From: Nocardia elegans NBRC 108235
GTDB taxonomy: Bacteria; Actinomycetota; Actinomycetes; Mycobacteriales; Mycobacteriaceae
Assembly: GCF_001612845.1 (NCBI RefSeq)
Contig: NZ_BDBF01000001.1
Coordinates: 359,807-423,806, forward strand
Length of the DNA: 64,000 nt
Reading direction: 5' to 3'
Shown in pieces: positions 8,659 to 18,011 of this stretch (position 1 is the first letter of the stretch; every line of letters begins with the position of its first letter). Below the pieces are notes generated by a model. It saw only the letters and a list, made by a program, of their open reading frames with translations, did no database searches and had not been told where the DNA came from. The translations under genes were made by a program, and so were the position numbers.

Positions 8659-10014
8659 ATGACGTTGGTCAAGCCGCGGCAGGTCTCCGGGGGCGAACAC
8701 GAGCACGGCCACCTCGAAGAGTTCCGCACCGATCCGATCGCGCTGATGCAGCGGGTGCGCGCGGAGTGCGGCGATGTGGGTTCGTTCCGGCTGGCCGACA
8801 AGGACGTCATCCTGCTCTCCGGCGCCGAGGCGAACGAATTCTTCTTCCGCGCGGCCGACGAGGATCTCGACCAGGGCGCCGCCTACCCGTTCATGAAGCC
8901 GATCTTCGGCGACGGTGTGGTCTTCGACGCCAGCCCCGAACGCCGCAAGGAGATGCTGCACAACCAGGCCCTGCGCGGTGACTTCATGCGCGGGCACGCC
9001 GAGACCATCGCGCACGAGGTGCACCGGATCCTCGAAGGCTGGGGCGACGAGGGCGAAATCGACCTGCTCGAGTTCTTCGCCGAGCTGACGATCTACACCT
9101 CCTCGGCCTGCCTGATCGGCAAGAAGTTCCGGGAGGAACTCGACGAGCGGTTCGCGCACCTGTATCACGAACTCGAGCGCGGCACCGACGCGCTGTGTTA
9201 CGTCGACCCCTACGCGCCCATCGAGAGCTTCCGGCGCCGCGACGAGGCGCGGGCGAAACTGGTCGAACTGGTCCAGGAGATCATGAACGGCCGCATCGCG
9301 AACCCGCCGCAGGGCAAAGAGGATCGCGACATGCTCGATGTGCTGGTCTCGATCCGCGACGAACAGGGCGAACTGCGCTTCTCCGCCAGCGAGATCACCG
9401 GCATCTTCATCTCGATGATGTTCGCCGGACACCACACCACCTCCGGTACCGCGGCGTGGACCACCATCGAGTTGCTGCGCAATCCCGAGGTGCTGGCCCG
9501 GGTCGTCGGCGAACTCGACGAGCTCTACGCCGACGGCCAGGACGTGAGTTTCCATGCGCTGCGCCAGATTCCGCAGCTCGAGGCGACGTTGAAGGAGACG
9601 CTGCGGCTGCATCCGCCGCTGATCATCCTGATGCGAGTGGCGCGCGGCGAATTCGAGGTGTGCGGGCACAGCATCGCGCCGGGCGATCTGGTCGCGGCCA
9701 CACCCGCGGTCTCCAATCGGATCGCGGAGGACTTCCCCGACCCCGACCGCTTCGATCCGGGCCGCTACATCGATCCCGATCAGGCGGATCTGGTGAACCG
9801 CTGGACGTGGATCCCGTTCGGCGCCGGGCGGCACCGCTGCGTCGGCCAGGCGTTCGCGCTCATGCAGTTGAAGGCGATCTTCTCGATCCTGTTGCGGGAC
9901 TGGGAATTCGAGATGGCGCAGCCCTCCGACAGCTACCGCAACGACCATTCCAAGATGGTGGTGCAGCTGCAGCAGCCGTGCACGGTCCGGTACCGGCGCC
10001 GGCGGCGCGGGTGA
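8659..10014 (+). CDS. cyp51: CYP51, sterol 14-alpha-demethylase-type cytochrome P450
   Basis: 451 residues, the same length as Mycobacterium tuberculosis CYP51, to which it reads as nearly collinear (for example HGHLEEFRTDP at the start and NDHSKMVVQL near the end). The I-helix motif FAGHHTTSG is at 255-263, KETLRLHPP near 312, and the haem ligand Cys394 in FGAGRHRCVG. Known CYP51 enzymes remove the 14-alpha methyl group of sterols; the bacterial substrate is not settled. The ATG is preceded by GGAAGGA. The stop overlaps the GTG of the following SDR (GTGA), the same gene pair seen in mycobacteria, where a ferredoxin gene is also adjacent. No ferredoxin gene lies next to this pair. Confidence 0.96.
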   Translation: MTLVKPRQVSGGEHEHGHLEEFRTDPIALMQRVRAECGDVGSFRLADKDVILLSGAEANEFFFRAADEDLDQGAAYPFMKPIFGDGVVFDASPERRKEMLHNQALRGDFMRGHAETIAHEVHRILEGWGDEGEIDLLEFFAELTIYTSSACLIGKKFREELDERFAHLYHELERGTDALCYVDPYAPIESFRRRDEARAKLVELVQEIMNGRIANPPQGKEDRDMLDVLVSIRDEQGELRFSASEITGIFISMMFAGHHTTSGTAAWTTIELLRNPEVLARVVGELDELYADGQDVSFHALRQIPQLEATLKETLRLHPPLIILMRVARGEFEVCGHSIAPGDLVAATPAVSNRIAEDFPDPDRFDPGRYIDPDQADLVNRWTWIPFGAGRHRCVGQAFALMQLKAIFSILLRDWEFEMAQPSDSYRNDHSKMVVQLQQPCTVRYRRRRRG

Positions 10015-10844
10015 GCACCCGGCTGCCGGGCACGGTGGTCGCCGTCACCGGCGGCGCACGGGGTATCGGCTATTCGATCGCCGAGCACCTGCGCGACGCC
10101 GGTGCGCGGGTGGTGCTCGGCGATATCGACGCGGCCGCCGTCGCCGCGGCCGGATCGCGGCTCGGCGCCGCGGCGGCCCTGACGCTCGACGTGACCGATC
10201 CGGCCTCGTTCGCGGACTTTCTCGCGGCGGTCGAGACCGGGGCCGGCCCCGTCGACGTGTTGATCAACAATGCCGGCATCATGCCCGTCGGCCGCTTCAC
10301 CGCCGAATCCGACGCCATCACCCGCCGCATCCTCGAGGTCAACGTGCTCGGGGTCATGAACGGTACCAAAGCCGCACTGCCGCAGATGCTTTCGCGCGGT
10401 CGCGGCCATATCGTCAATATCGCGTCGCTGGCCGGGGAGAACCCCACGCCCGGTATGGCGACCTACTGCGCGAGTAAACAGGCCGTGCTCGGCTTCACCG
10501 AGGCCATGCGGCTGGAATGCCGCGGCAGCGGAGTGCACTTCTCGGCGGTGTTGCCGACCTTCACCCGCACCGAACTGATCGCGGGAACCAAGGCGCCGAT
10601 GGGTCTGCTGGCCGAACCCGAGGATGTCGCCCGGGCGGTGACACGGCTGATCGCGCGACCGCGGCGCCGGGTCACCGTGACCAGGCTTGCCGGGGTGGCG
10701 ATGGCGTTCAACAAGCTCACCCCGCGCGCGTTCGGCGAATTCACCGCCCGCCGCATGGGCGTGCACCGAATATTCACCGATGAGGTCGATCGCGCCGCCC
10801 GCGCGGACTACGACCGGCGGGTCGGCAACTCGCCGGAGGGCTGA
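10011..10844 (+). CDS. Short-chain dehydrogenase coupled to cyp51
   Basis: 277 residues, GTG start at 10011 overlapping the cyp51 stop by four bases. TGGARGIG lies at about 13-20, NNAG near 85, and YCASK near 147, so cofactor binding and catalysis look intact. It corresponds in position and sequence to the SDR that follows cyp51 in mycobacteria (the Rv0765c type). A role in oxidising or reducing the product of the P450 is likely but unproven. The C-terminal 50 residues are basic (TRLAGVAMAFNKLTP, then ARRMGVHRIF) and may contact membrane. Confidence 0.9.
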   Translation: MSTRLPGTVVAVTGGARGIGYSIAEHLRDAGARVVLGDIDAAAVAAAGSRLGAAAALTLDVTDPASFADFLAAVETGAGPVDVLINNAGIMPVGRFTAESDAITRRILEVNVLGVMNGTKAALPQMLSRGRGHIVNIASLAGENPTPGMATYCASKQAVLGFTEAMRLECRGSGVHFSAVLPTFTRTELIAGTKAPMGLLAEPEDVARAVTRLIARPRRRVTVTRLAGVAMAFNKLTPRAFGEFTARRMGVHRIFTDEVDRAARADYDRRVGNSPEG

Positions 10845-10942
10845 AACCACAAATTCGGGCCGCTGCCGGATATTATCAGGAACAGCGTACGCCCTGGTCA
10901 TCGCGCGGAAATCGGCGAATATTCCGGCGTGCGCCCTTCGAC

Positions 10943-10970
10943 GTCTTTTGAGAGCCGCACCAACGGGTAC
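10943..10970 (+). promoter_or_regulatory. Possible SigB/SigF-type promoter
   Basis: A GTCTTTTG run at 10943 and a GGGTAC box at 10965-10970 resemble the GTTT/GGGTA promoter of actinobacterial stress sigma factors, though the -35 part is imperfect. It lies 40 bp upstream of a sigma factor gene of that class, so autoregulation would fit. Confidence 0.35.
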
Positions 10971-11010
10971 CCCATCTGGGTCGGATTCAGTTGGAAGCGA
11001 GGTATCTCGA

Positions 11011-11823
11011 ATGACACATGAACCGATCGCCCGTCGTGCCGAAACCGCCGCACGCCACGGTGCCAACAGTTATGACAACATCGAACCCTGGTTCGAGAAA
11101 CTGGCCGCTCTGGATCATGCCGATCCGCATCGGGAGTCGGTCCGAGCGGAAATCATCGAACTCTGCCTGCCGCTGGCCGAGCATATCGCTCGGAAATTCT
11201 CCGGCCGCGGCGAGACGTTCGACGATCTGCACCAGGTGGCGAGGCTCGGTCTCGTCCTGGCCGTCGATCGATTCGATCCGGCACGGGGAAATTCCTTTCT
11301 CTCCTTCGCCGTGCCGACCGTGATGGGCGAGGTTCGCCGTCACTTCCGTGATTACACCTGGTCGACCCGGGTACCGCGCGCCGTCAAGGAATTGTGGCTG
11401 CGCATCGGTCCGACGACCGAACATCTGGTTCACGAACTCGGGCGCATGCCCACGGCCCGCGAGCTGTCCGAAGCTCTCGACGTCGACGGTCCGCAGGTGG
11501 TGCAGGCCATGATCGCCGGCAACGCCTATCAGCCGAACTCCATCGACGCCGTCGTCGACACCGACGACGGCGCGATCATGGACAAGCTCGGCGCCGAGGA
11601 ACAGTGCTACCAACTGACCGAGGACGCGATGGCGGTACGCCCGCTCATCGATGCGTTGCCCACCCGGGAACGCAGAATTCTGATCATGCGCTTCTTCGAA
11701 TCCAAGACGCAGAATCAGATCGCCGAGAAACTGCAGATCTCCCAGATGCACGTCTCCCGCATTCTGTCCCGCACGCTGAAAAGTCTTCGGCAGCAGGCGC
11801 TCTGCGAGCCGCAGCCGACCTAG
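11011..11823 (+). CDS. RNA polymerase sigma factor, SigB/SigF stress class
   Basis: 270 residues. Region 2 is clear (DDLHQVARLGLVLAVDRFDP, then FLSFAVPTVMGEVRRHFRD), region 3 follows (WSTRVPRAVKELWLRI), and the region 4 helix-turn-helix is TQNQIAEKLQISQMHVSRIL. This is the group 3 sigma class used for general stress responses in actinobacteria and bacilli. The ATG at 11011 has GAGG about nine bases upstream. No anti-sigma or anti-anti-sigma gene is adjacent. The next genes (a small basic protein, a CsbD-like protein, DUF6328) are of kinds often under stress sigma control. Confidence 0.92.
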   Translation: MTHEPIARRAETAARHGANSYDNIEPWFEKLAALDHADPHRESVRAEIIELCLPLAEHIARKFSGRGETFDDLHQVARLGLVLAVDRFDPARGNSFLSFAVPTVMGEVRRHFRDYTWSTRVPRAVKELWLRIGPTTEHLVHELGRMPTARELSEALDVDGPQVVQAMIAGNAYQPNSIDAVVDTDDGAIMDKLGAEEQCYQLTEDAMAVRPLIDALPTRERRILIMRFFESKTQNQIAEKLQISQMHVSRILSRTLKSLRQQALCEPQPT

Positions 11824-11862
11824 GGATCGAACCATCCACTCACACGACCGAAAGGTGTAGTC

Positions 11863-12186
11863 ATGCCTAAGGAATGGTCTGCCAAAGAAGAACGCCAGTA
11901 CGAACATGTGAAGTCCTCGGCCCGGAAACGGGGTGCGAGTAAAGGTCGCGCAGAGGAAATCGGCGCACGCACGGTCAACAAGAATCGTGCGCAGGCGGGC
12001 AAAACCCGTACCGCGAGCCGCAGTTCCACCAACGATATGTCGCCGCAGCGCCGCGGTGGCCAGCGGTCCGGCAAAGGTTCACAGGGACCGACCCGCGATC
12101 AGCTGTACAACGAAGCGCGCCAACGCAATATCAAGGGCCGGTCGAAGATGACCAAGAAACAGCTCGCCAGCGCGCTGGGCAGATAA
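11863..12186 (+). CDS. Small basic protein with Rho-N/SAP-like C-terminus
   Basis: 107 residues, very basic. The N-terminal part (KEWSAKEERQYEHVKSSARK) and a Lys/Arg/Ser-rich middle precede a C-terminal helix pair, DQLYNEARQRNIKGRSKMTK, that looks like the Rho N-terminal or SAP-type nucleic-acid-binding motif. Homologues are often labelled plasmid stabilisation proteins without evidence. GAAAGG precedes the ATG at 11863. It lies 39 bp after the sigma gene and is followed by a strong terminator, so the two probably form one unit. DNA binding under stress is an inference. Confidence 0.75.
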   Translation: MPKEWSAKEERQYEHVKSSARKRGASKGRAEEIGARTVNKNRAQAGKTRTASRSSTNDMSPQRRGGQRSGKGSQGPTRDQLYNEARQRNIKGRSKMTKKQLASALGR

Positions 12187-12249
12187 TACCCGGCGCGACA
12201 CATCTCCCGTTGCGAATCCGATTCTCACGCAACATCATTTCGAACGAAG

Positions 12250-12284
12250 AAAGGGTGCCCGGTCACATCGGCCGGGCACCCTTT
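12250..12284. terminator. Bidirectional 13-bp hairpin terminator
   Basis: AAAGGGTGCCCGG at 12250-12262 pairs perfectly with 12272-12284, 9-nt loop. A- and T-runs flank the stem, so it can serve both the plus-strand gene ending at 12186 and the minus-strand gene ending at 12313. Confidence 0.85.
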
Positions 12285-12312
12285 CGGTCGGTTCCGCTAC
12301 TTACGTCGACCG

Positions 12313-12567
12313 TCAGGAGCCGCCGTTGTCCTGGAAGGCCTGTTGCCGCTTTTCCTCCACAGCGGCTTCCGCGCGGTGCTTCTCGGCTTCGGCTTCCTTC
12401 TGGGCGGCCTCGCGCTGCGATTCGGCGCGGCTCTGCTGAGCCTTGCCCTCCTCACGCAGCTCGTCCTTTCCGAATACCTGACCGGCGGCCTCCTTGGCCT
12501 TACCCTTCGCGCCTTCCACGACGCCTTCGAGACCTTCGCGGCCTCCGCCCTTCTCGTGCTCCGACAA
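12313..12567 (-). CDS. CsbD-like small stress protein
   Basis: 84 residues starting at a TTG at 12567, which has GGAGG eight bases upstream; the annotated-looking longer frame has no comparable site. The N-terminal part (EGLEGVVEGAKGKAKEAAGQ) is the usual CsbD pattern, and the rest is a charged helix rich in Ala, Glu, Gln and Lys. CsbD-type proteins are small, hydrophilic and induced by general stress; their function is not known. The sigma factor at 11011-11823 across the terminator is a natural candidate regulator. Confidence 0.75.
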   Translation of the reverse strand: MSEHEKGGGREGLEGVVEGAKGKAKEAAGQVFGKDELREEGKAQQSRAESQREAAQKEAEAEKHRAEAAVEEKRQQAFQDNGGS

Positions 12568-12672
12568 GGGATTCACCTCCAACACGTCGAAATCACTGAC
12601 ATCGGGCGCGATACCCGGCGACCCCGGCACGAAACGCCCGCCGACCGCTATTTCGGGCCGCTGTGGGCGCCC

Positions 12673-13197
12673 TCACCGCGTCTGGGCGCCGCGCCGGCGC
12701 TCCCGCCACGGATGGGCGAACCAGGTCAGCAGAAACAGCACCGCGAAGCACACACCGATGACGGTGGCGGCGACCGCACCGGCCACCGTGTCGAAGATCA
12801 GCACCGCGACCCCGGTGAGCGCGATGCCGAGCAGCGCCAGCCCGACCAGCGCGAAGGTGTGGGCGGTGCGCACCACGCTGCCCAGACGATGCTGCCGGAA
12901 CAGGATGCGGTGGGCGGCGACCGGCGCGATCAGGAAGACCGTCGCCGCGATCGAGGCGGTCACAACCGCCAGGTACAGCCCGCGCATCGGGGTGGACACC
13001 GTGGTGAACCTGGCCTGGAACGGCAGCGTCAGCAGGAAGCCCGTCAGCAACTGCACGCCCGTCTGCACCACCCGCAATTCCTGAATCAAACTGGTCAGAT
13101 TGCGGTCCAGCTGTTCGGTTTCCGTCTCACCACGGACCTCGCGGTCCCATTCCCGGTCGCGGTCTTCCCGGCCGCCGGCGGACTGCGCCTGCTCCAT
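12673..13197 (-). CDS. DUF6328 family membrane protein
   Basis: 174 residues. A charged N-terminus (about 30 residues) is followed by ELRVVQTGVQLLTGFLLTLPF and four hydrophobic segments, ending in a basic tail, so it is a four-helix inner-membrane protein. This matches the actinobacterial DUF6328 family as I remember it; function unknown. It is divergent from the AraC-type regulator at 13260, sharing a 62-bp intergenic region, which makes control by that regulator possible. Confidence 0.75.
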   Translation of the reverse strand: MEQAQSAGGREDRDREWDREVRGETETEQLDRNLTSLIQELRVVQTGVQLLTGFLLTLPFQARFTTVSTPMRGLYLAVVTASIAATVFLIAPVAAHRILFRQHRLGSVVRTAHTFALVGLALLGIALTGVAVLIFDTVAGAVAATVIGVCFAVLFLLTWFAHPWRERRRGAQTR

Positions 13198-13259
13198 CCG
13201 ACAACCCTATCCTCGACGGATCGTCCCGAGAGATCAATAGTTTCGGCCATAATGGTGCC

Positions 13260-14315
13260 ATGCACACCGTCGAGGCGCCCGAGGTCCGCACCTGGAATTT
13301 CCCCCGCGGGATCGCCAGCGTCGCGGTGATGATCGAATTCGCCACCGAGCACGGGGTCGACAGCGCCCGGCTGCTCGCCGGATCCGGTATCGCGCCGGCC
13401 ACGCTCACCGACCCCGGCGCCCAGATTCCGGCCGAGGCCGAACTGGCGGTGGTGCGCAATCTGGTCGCCGAACTCGGCGACATCCCCGCGCTCGGCGTCG
13501 AGGTCGGGCGGCGGTACCGGCTGAGCACCTTCGGCATCTTCGGCTTCGCCTGCGTCACCAGTCCCACGCTGCGCGAGGCGATTTCGCTGGCCATGCGGTA
13601 CTACCGGCTCGGATTCGCCTTCTGCACACCGATCGTCGAGTATCGGCGCGACGATGTGGTCGCCTGGATCCATCACGAGCTCATCCCGCCGGATGTGCAG
13701 ACCTTCCTGGTGGAGCGCGACATCGTCGCCATGCATCGGGTAATGGCCGATCTGCTCGGCCACGACTTCTCCTTCGCCCGCATGGAATTCGGCTACGACG
13801 AACCGCCCTACGCCGACCGGCTCGAGGCCGTGCTCGGCGCGCGGCCGCGCTTCGGGCGCGCGCACACCATGTTCACCGTCGCACCGGAAATCCTCGCCCA
13901 GCCGCTACCCCAGGCGAATCAGCAGACGTGGGCGGTCTGTATCGCTCAGTGCCGGGATCTGGTGCAGCGCCGCAGCGCGCGCACGGGTATCGCGGCCGAG
14001 GTCCGGGAACGCTTGCTGCCCGGCAGCGGCGCGACCGGTATCACCACGCCGCCGCCGATCGAGGCGGTGGCCCGGGAGCTCAACATGAGTGTGCGAACGC
14101 TGCGCCGCCGCCTCACCGAGGCCGGGACCAGTTACCGGGCGCTGCTCGACGAGGTGCGCCGCGCGCTCGCGCAGGAAATGCTCTCGGGGACGCCGCTGAC
14201 CATCGACGACATCGCCATCCGGCTCGGTTACGCGGAGGCGACGCCGTTCATCCACGCCTTCAAGCGCTGGACCGGAACGACTCCGGCCGCCTACCGGCGT
14301 GACCGGAACTATTGA
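13260..14315 (+). CDS. AraC-family regulator with Arabinose_bd-type N-terminal domain
   Basis: 351 residues. The C-terminal 90 residues hold the two helix-turn-helix motifs (VARELNMSVRTLRRRLTEAG and IDDIAIRLGYAEATPFIHAF) and the final WTGTTPAAYRR signature. The N-terminal domain (GIASVAVMIEFATEHGVDSA, LSTFGIFGFACVTSPTLREA) is of the PF12625 type, common in actinobacterial regulators of lipid, sterol or alcohol oxidation, VirS of the mymA locus among them. It sits 84 bp upstream of choD on the same strand and divergent from DUF6328, so either could be its target. Confidence 0.9.
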   Translation: MHTVEAPEVRTWNFPRGIASVAVMIEFATEHGVDSARLLAGSGIAPATLTDPGAQIPAEAELAVVRNLVAELGDIPALGVEVGRRYRLSTFGIFGFACVTSPTLREAISLAMRYYRLGFAFCTPIVEYRRDDVVAWIHHELIPPDVQTFLVERDIVAMHRVMADLLGHDFSFARMEFGYDEPPYADRLEAVLGARPRFGRAHTMFTVAPEILAQPLPQANQQTWAVCIAQCRDLVQRRSARTGIAAEVRERLLPGSGATGITTPPPIEAVARELNMSVRTLRRRLTEAGTSYRALLDEVRRALAQEMLSGTPLTIDDIAIRLGYAEATPFIHAFKRWTGTTPAAYRRDRNY

Positions 14316-14399
14316 TTTTCTGGCCGTCGATCTCTGCGTCCGCCCCTGATCTGCCCATACGGTACGAGGGGACGATCGGGACCAGGAAAGGGCGCGGCG

Positions 14400-16100
14400 A
14401 TGGGGTTCGACTACGACGTGGTAGTCATCGGGTCGGGATTCGGCGGCAGCGTGAGCGCGCTGCGCCTGACCGAGAAGGGCTACCGGGTCGGCGTCCTCGA
14501 GGCCGGCCGCCGCTTCGCCGACGACGAATTCGCGAAGACCTCCTGGCGGGCGCGGCAATTCCTGTGGGCGCCGCGGCTGGGATGTTTCGGCATCCAGCGC
14601 CTGACCCTGTTGAAGGACACCTTCATCATGAGCGGCGCCGGTGTCGGCGGCGGCTCGCTGGTGTACGCGAACACCCTCTACGAACCGCCCGCGAAATTCT
14701 TCGCCGACTCGCAGTGGGCCCATATCACCGACTGGGGCGCCGAACTGGCACCGCACTACGACCAGGCCAAGCGCATGCTGGGCGTCACCACGAATCCGGC
14801 GACCACGGCCTCGGACCGGGTGCTGCGCGAGGTGGCCGAGGAACTGGGTGTCGGCGCGTCCTTCCGGCACACTCCGGTGGGAGTCCTGTTCGGCGGCAAC
14901 GGCACTCGCGCCGGACAGGAGGTGCCCGATCCCTACTTCGGCGGTGTCGGCCCGTCCCGGCGCACCTGCACCCACTGCGGCGAATGTATGACCGGATGCC
15001 GCCACAACGCCAAGAACACGCTGGTGAAGAACTACCTGTATCTCGCCGAGAAGGCCGGGGCCACCGTGCATCCACACACCACCGTGGTCGATGTGATGCC
15101 GCTGCCGTCGGGCGGGTACCGCGTCGACACCGTTCGCACCGGGCGCTGGGTTCGCAAGGCGCGCCGCAGCTTCACCGCCGAACAGGTGATCTTCGCCGCG
15201 GCCGCGCTGGGTACGCAGCGGTTGCTGCACCGGCTGCGCGACCGCGGCTCGCTGCCGCACATCTCCGCGCGGCTCGGCTATCTGTCGCGCACGAATTCCG
15301 AAGAGCTGCTGTCGATCCGGAGCCGGCGATCCGACACCGATTTCACCAAGGGGGTGGCCATCACCTCCTCGATCCATCCCGACGCCGACACCCATATCGA
15401 ACCGGTGCGCTACGGCAAGGGCAGCAACGTGCTGTCGCTGATGACGACGGTGATGTACGACGAGGACGGCAGCACCTCGCCCGCCCGGCTGTGGTTGCGC
15501 GAGAACTGGCGGCGCCGCCGCGATCTGGCGAAGGTGCACAACCCGCGCCACTGGTCGGAGCGGATGATCGGCCTGCTGGTGATGCAGTCGGTGGACAATT
15601 CGCTCACCACCTATACCGAGCGCGGTCTGTTCGGCCGCCGGATGACCACCAAACAGGGTGAGGGACAACCGAATCCGACGTCGATCCCGGCCGGGCACGA
15701 GGTCGCCCGCCGCGTGGCCGACAAGATCGACGGCATCGCGACCGCCGGCATCACCAGCCTGTTCGGCATTCCGATGACCGGACATTTCATCGGCGGCTGC
15801 GTGATCGGCGATTCCCCGGAGACCGGTGTCGTGGATGCCTATCAGCGCATGTACGGCCATCCGGGCCTGCACATCGTCGACGGCTCGGCGATTTCGGCGA
15901 ATCTCGGCGTCAATCCGTCGCTGACCATCACCGCACAGGCCGAACGAGCGCTGGCGCTGTGGCCCAACAAGGGTGAGCCGGATCAGCGGCCGGCGCTGGG
16001 TTCGCCCTATCGGCGGCTGGCCCCGGTCACCCCCAAGGCCCCCGTGGTTCCCGCCGACGCCCCCGGTGCGCTGCGGCTGCCGATCGTCGACATCACCTAG
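14400..16100 (+). CDS. choD: GMC-family cholesterol oxidase-like protein (ChoD type)
   Basis: 566 residues, close in length and very similar along its whole length to M. tuberculosis ChoD. The FAD motif GSGFGG is at 11-16, followed by LRLTEKGYRVGVLEAGRR. The family C-terminal run VDGSAISANLGVNPSLTI is present, and Cys-rich CTHCGECMTGCRHNAKNTL lies near 190-208. ChoD is annotated as a cholesterol oxidase, though its activity in mycobacteria is debated. The ATG is preceded by AGGAAAGGG. It is not adjacent to other cholesterol-catabolism genes and stops 7 bp short of the convergent GH15 gene. Confidence 0.88.
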   Translation: MGFDYDVVVIGSGFGGSVSALRLTEKGYRVGVLEAGRRFADDEFAKTSWRARQFLWAPRLGCFGIQRLTLLKDTFIMSGAGVGGGSLVYANTLYEPPAKFFADSQWAHITDWGAELAPHYDQAKRMLGVTTNPATTASDRVLREVAEELGVGASFRHTPVGVLFGGNGTRAGQEVPDPYFGGVGPSRRTCTHCGECMTGCRHNAKNTLVKNYLYLAEKAGATVHPHTTVVDVMPLPSGGYRVDTVRTGRWVRKARRSFTAEQVIFAAAALGTQRLLHRLRDRGSLPHISARLGYLSRTNSEELLSIRSRRSDTDFTKGVAITSSIHPDADTHIEPVRYGKGSNVLSLMTTVMYDEDGSTSPARLWLRENWRRRRDLAKVHNPRHWSERMIGLLVMQSVDNSLTTYTERGLFGRRMTTKQGEGQPNPTSIPAGHEVARRVADKIDGIATAGITSLFGIPMTGHFIGGCVIGDSPETGVVDAYQRMYGHPGLHIVDGSAISANLGVNPSLTITAQAERALALWPNKGEPDQRPALGSPYRRLAPVTPKAPVVPADAPGALRLPIVDIT

Positions 16101-16107
16101 TCCGCAG

Positions 16108-17910
16108 CTAATCCGACCGATCCGTACTCGCCACTACCGCCTCCGACGGCAGTTCGGGTGCGAGCGGTCCCAGTCGCAGCGAGGATTCCAGCAGCATCGC
16201 GTGCACGAACGCCTGGGGCAGATTGCCGCGCAACTGCCGCTGGGTGACATCGAATTCCTCGGCGAACAGAGCCGGGGTGCCGCACGAGGAGCGGTTGCGT
16301 TCGAAGAAGCGCATCGCGGTCACCGGGCGGTCGAGCTGGGCGGCCGCCATCGCCATCGTGAAACCGCACAGCAGGAACGCGCCTTCGCTCACCTCGAGCG
16401 GGCGATCGTCGTGACGGTAGCGGTAGACGCAGTAGTCGGTGGTCAGATCCCGCTGCACCGCGAAGAAGGTGGCGGCATAGCGCGGATCGGAGACCGGGAT
16501 CGCGCCGCGGATCAACGGCAGCATCAGCGCGGCGTCCACACCGGGCTGATCGGGGGCGCGCTGCCAGCGGCCGGTCGGATGCACACCCGTGCGGGCCGCC
16601 TCGGCCACCAGCGTATCGGCCAGCGCACTGCAGTAGGCGGTATCGGCGCCGGTGTCCGGGCATGCCGCGACCGCGCGCAATCCGGCCGCGCAGATCAACC
16701 GGGAATGGGTCCACAGCCGATCCTCGATCTCCCAGATACCGGCATCCGGGCGGTGGTAGTTGGCCGCGATCGCGGAAACCGCGATATCGACCGCGCGGCG
16801 ATGATCGCCGCCGAGCCGGCCGTGGCGCGCGGCCGCGGCGAACAGCAACAGCGTCTCGCCGAAGGTGTCGAGCTGGAACTGCCCGCGCACCCGGTTGCCG
16901 ATCACCGGCCGGGCGCCCGGATATCCGGGGAGATCGATATCGCGCACCGCCGGCACGCTCTTCCCGTCGACGGTATAGGCCGGGGCCAGCGCGGGACCGT
17001 CGTCGAGTAGCCGGGCGGCGGTGAACCCGACCGCGTCGTCGAGCAGCGGATGCGGACCGGCGACGGCGATCGCCTGCCCTGCCAGGCATTGATCGCGGAT
17101 CCAGACGTAGCGGTAGTCGTAGTTCTCGCCCTGGTCGGCGCGTTCGGGCAGGCTGGTGGTGGCGGCCGCGACCATTCCGCCGGTATCGGCGGTCATCCCG
17201 CGCAGCACCGCGAACGCGTGGGCGCTGTCGCGGGGCGCGGCGCTCGCGCCGAAATCCGGGCGGTCGCGCCGCCACGCGTTTTCCGTTGCCTCCCAACAGG
17301 TATCGGGGTCGGGCAGCTCGTCGGGCAGGGTCCGGTCGGACAGTTCCAGAATCAGATCGTGACAGCGCCCGGCCGGAATCTCGAGGTGATCGGTCCACCC
17401 GCGGTCGGGTCCCCTCGGATCGAGTTCCGCCTTCGGCGCGCCGGTCCAGCGCATCCGCAACGCGCCCGCACGGGCGGTCCACACCCCGTCCTCGCAGTGC
17501 GGCCGGCGGACCGATTCCGCGCCGAATCGCGCCATCGGCCGCAACACCACGTCGACCTCGGCGTCCTCCTGGACCGCCACGATCCGCCGCATCAGCATCG
17601 CGCGATGCCGGTCGCCGGGAAAGGCCAGCGCCTCCCGGCACTCGATCACCGCCGACCCGGACAGCCAGCGCGAGCGCCAGATCAGCGTGCCCTGCTCGTA
17701 GTAGCCGCCCCACACGAACCGGCTCGCGGGGGTGACGGCATACATTCCGGAACCACCGAGCAGCGACGCGAAGACCGCGTCGCCGTCCCAGCCGGGCAGG
17801 CACATCCACGAGATGTCGCCGCGCGGCCCGACCAGGGCGCCGCGCTGACCGTCGGCGATGAACGAGTACTCCCGCAGGACGTGGGGGGCGGCAGCGGAGT
17901 TCGCGATCAT
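16108..17910 (-). CDS. Glycoside hydrolase family 15 (trehalase/glucoamylase-like)
   Basis: 600 residues. The N-terminal beta-domain begins REYSFIADGQRGALVGPRGD, followed by the (alpha/alpha)6 barrel with the family motifs YDYRYVWIRDQ near 285 and EVSEGAFLLCGF near 520; the Glu residues in these motifs match the general acid and base positions of GH15. In mycobacteria GH15 enzymes of this type include a trehalase; glucoamylase-type activity is the alternative. There is no signal peptide, so it is cytosolic. The start at 17910 has only a weak ribosome binding site. A hairpin upstream separates it from the catalase gene. Confidence 0.88.
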   Translation of the reverse strand: MIANSAAAPHVLREYSFIADGQRGALVGPRGDISWMCLPGWDGDAVFASLLGGSGMYAVTPASRFVWGGYYEQGTLIWRSRWLSGSAVIECREALAFPGDRHRAMLMRRIVAVQEDAEVDVVLRPMARFGAESVRRPHCEDGVWTARAGALRMRWTGAPKAELDPRGPDRGWTDHLEIPAGRCHDLILELSDRTLPDELPDPDTCWEATENAWRRDRPDFGASAAPRDSAHAFAVLRGMTADTGGMVAAATTSLPERADQGENYDYRYVWIRDQCLAGQAIAVAGPHPLLDDAVGFTAARLLDDGPALAPAYTVDGKSVPAVRDIDLPGYPGARPVIGNRVRGQFQLDTFGETLLLFAAAARHGRLGGDHRRAVDIAVSAIAANYHRPDAGIWEIEDRLWTHSRLICAAGLRAVAACPDTGADTAYCSALADTLVAEAARTGVHPTGRWQRAPDQPGVDAALMLPLIRGAIPVSDPRYAATFFAVQRDLTTDYCVYRYRHDDRPLEVSEGAFLLCGFTMAMAAAQLDRPVTAMRFFERNRSSCGTPALFAEEFDVTQRQLRGNLPQAFVHAMLLESSLRLGPLAPELPSEAVVASTDRSD

Positions 17911-17955
17911 GGTCGGGAGATACCACGATCGCGCCCGGTTAACCGCCCGCTCGCT

Positions 17956-17986
17956 CCCCTCGGCCGGGCAACTCCCGGCCGAGGGG
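17956..17986. terminator. 13-bp hairpin terminator after catalase
   Basis: 17956-17968 and 17974-17986 are perfectly complementary with a 5-nt loop. It lies 25 bp after the catalase stop (18012), between it and the next minus-strand gene. Confidence 0.75.
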
Positions 17987-18011
17987 GTTCGCGTTCGTAC
18001 GGGCGGTCCGG

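Noticed and set aside
13905..15872. 655-codon minus-strand open frame opposite choD
   Set aside because: Antisense shadow of a clearly recognised protein; composition is His/Arg/Gly-rich and no motif is present.
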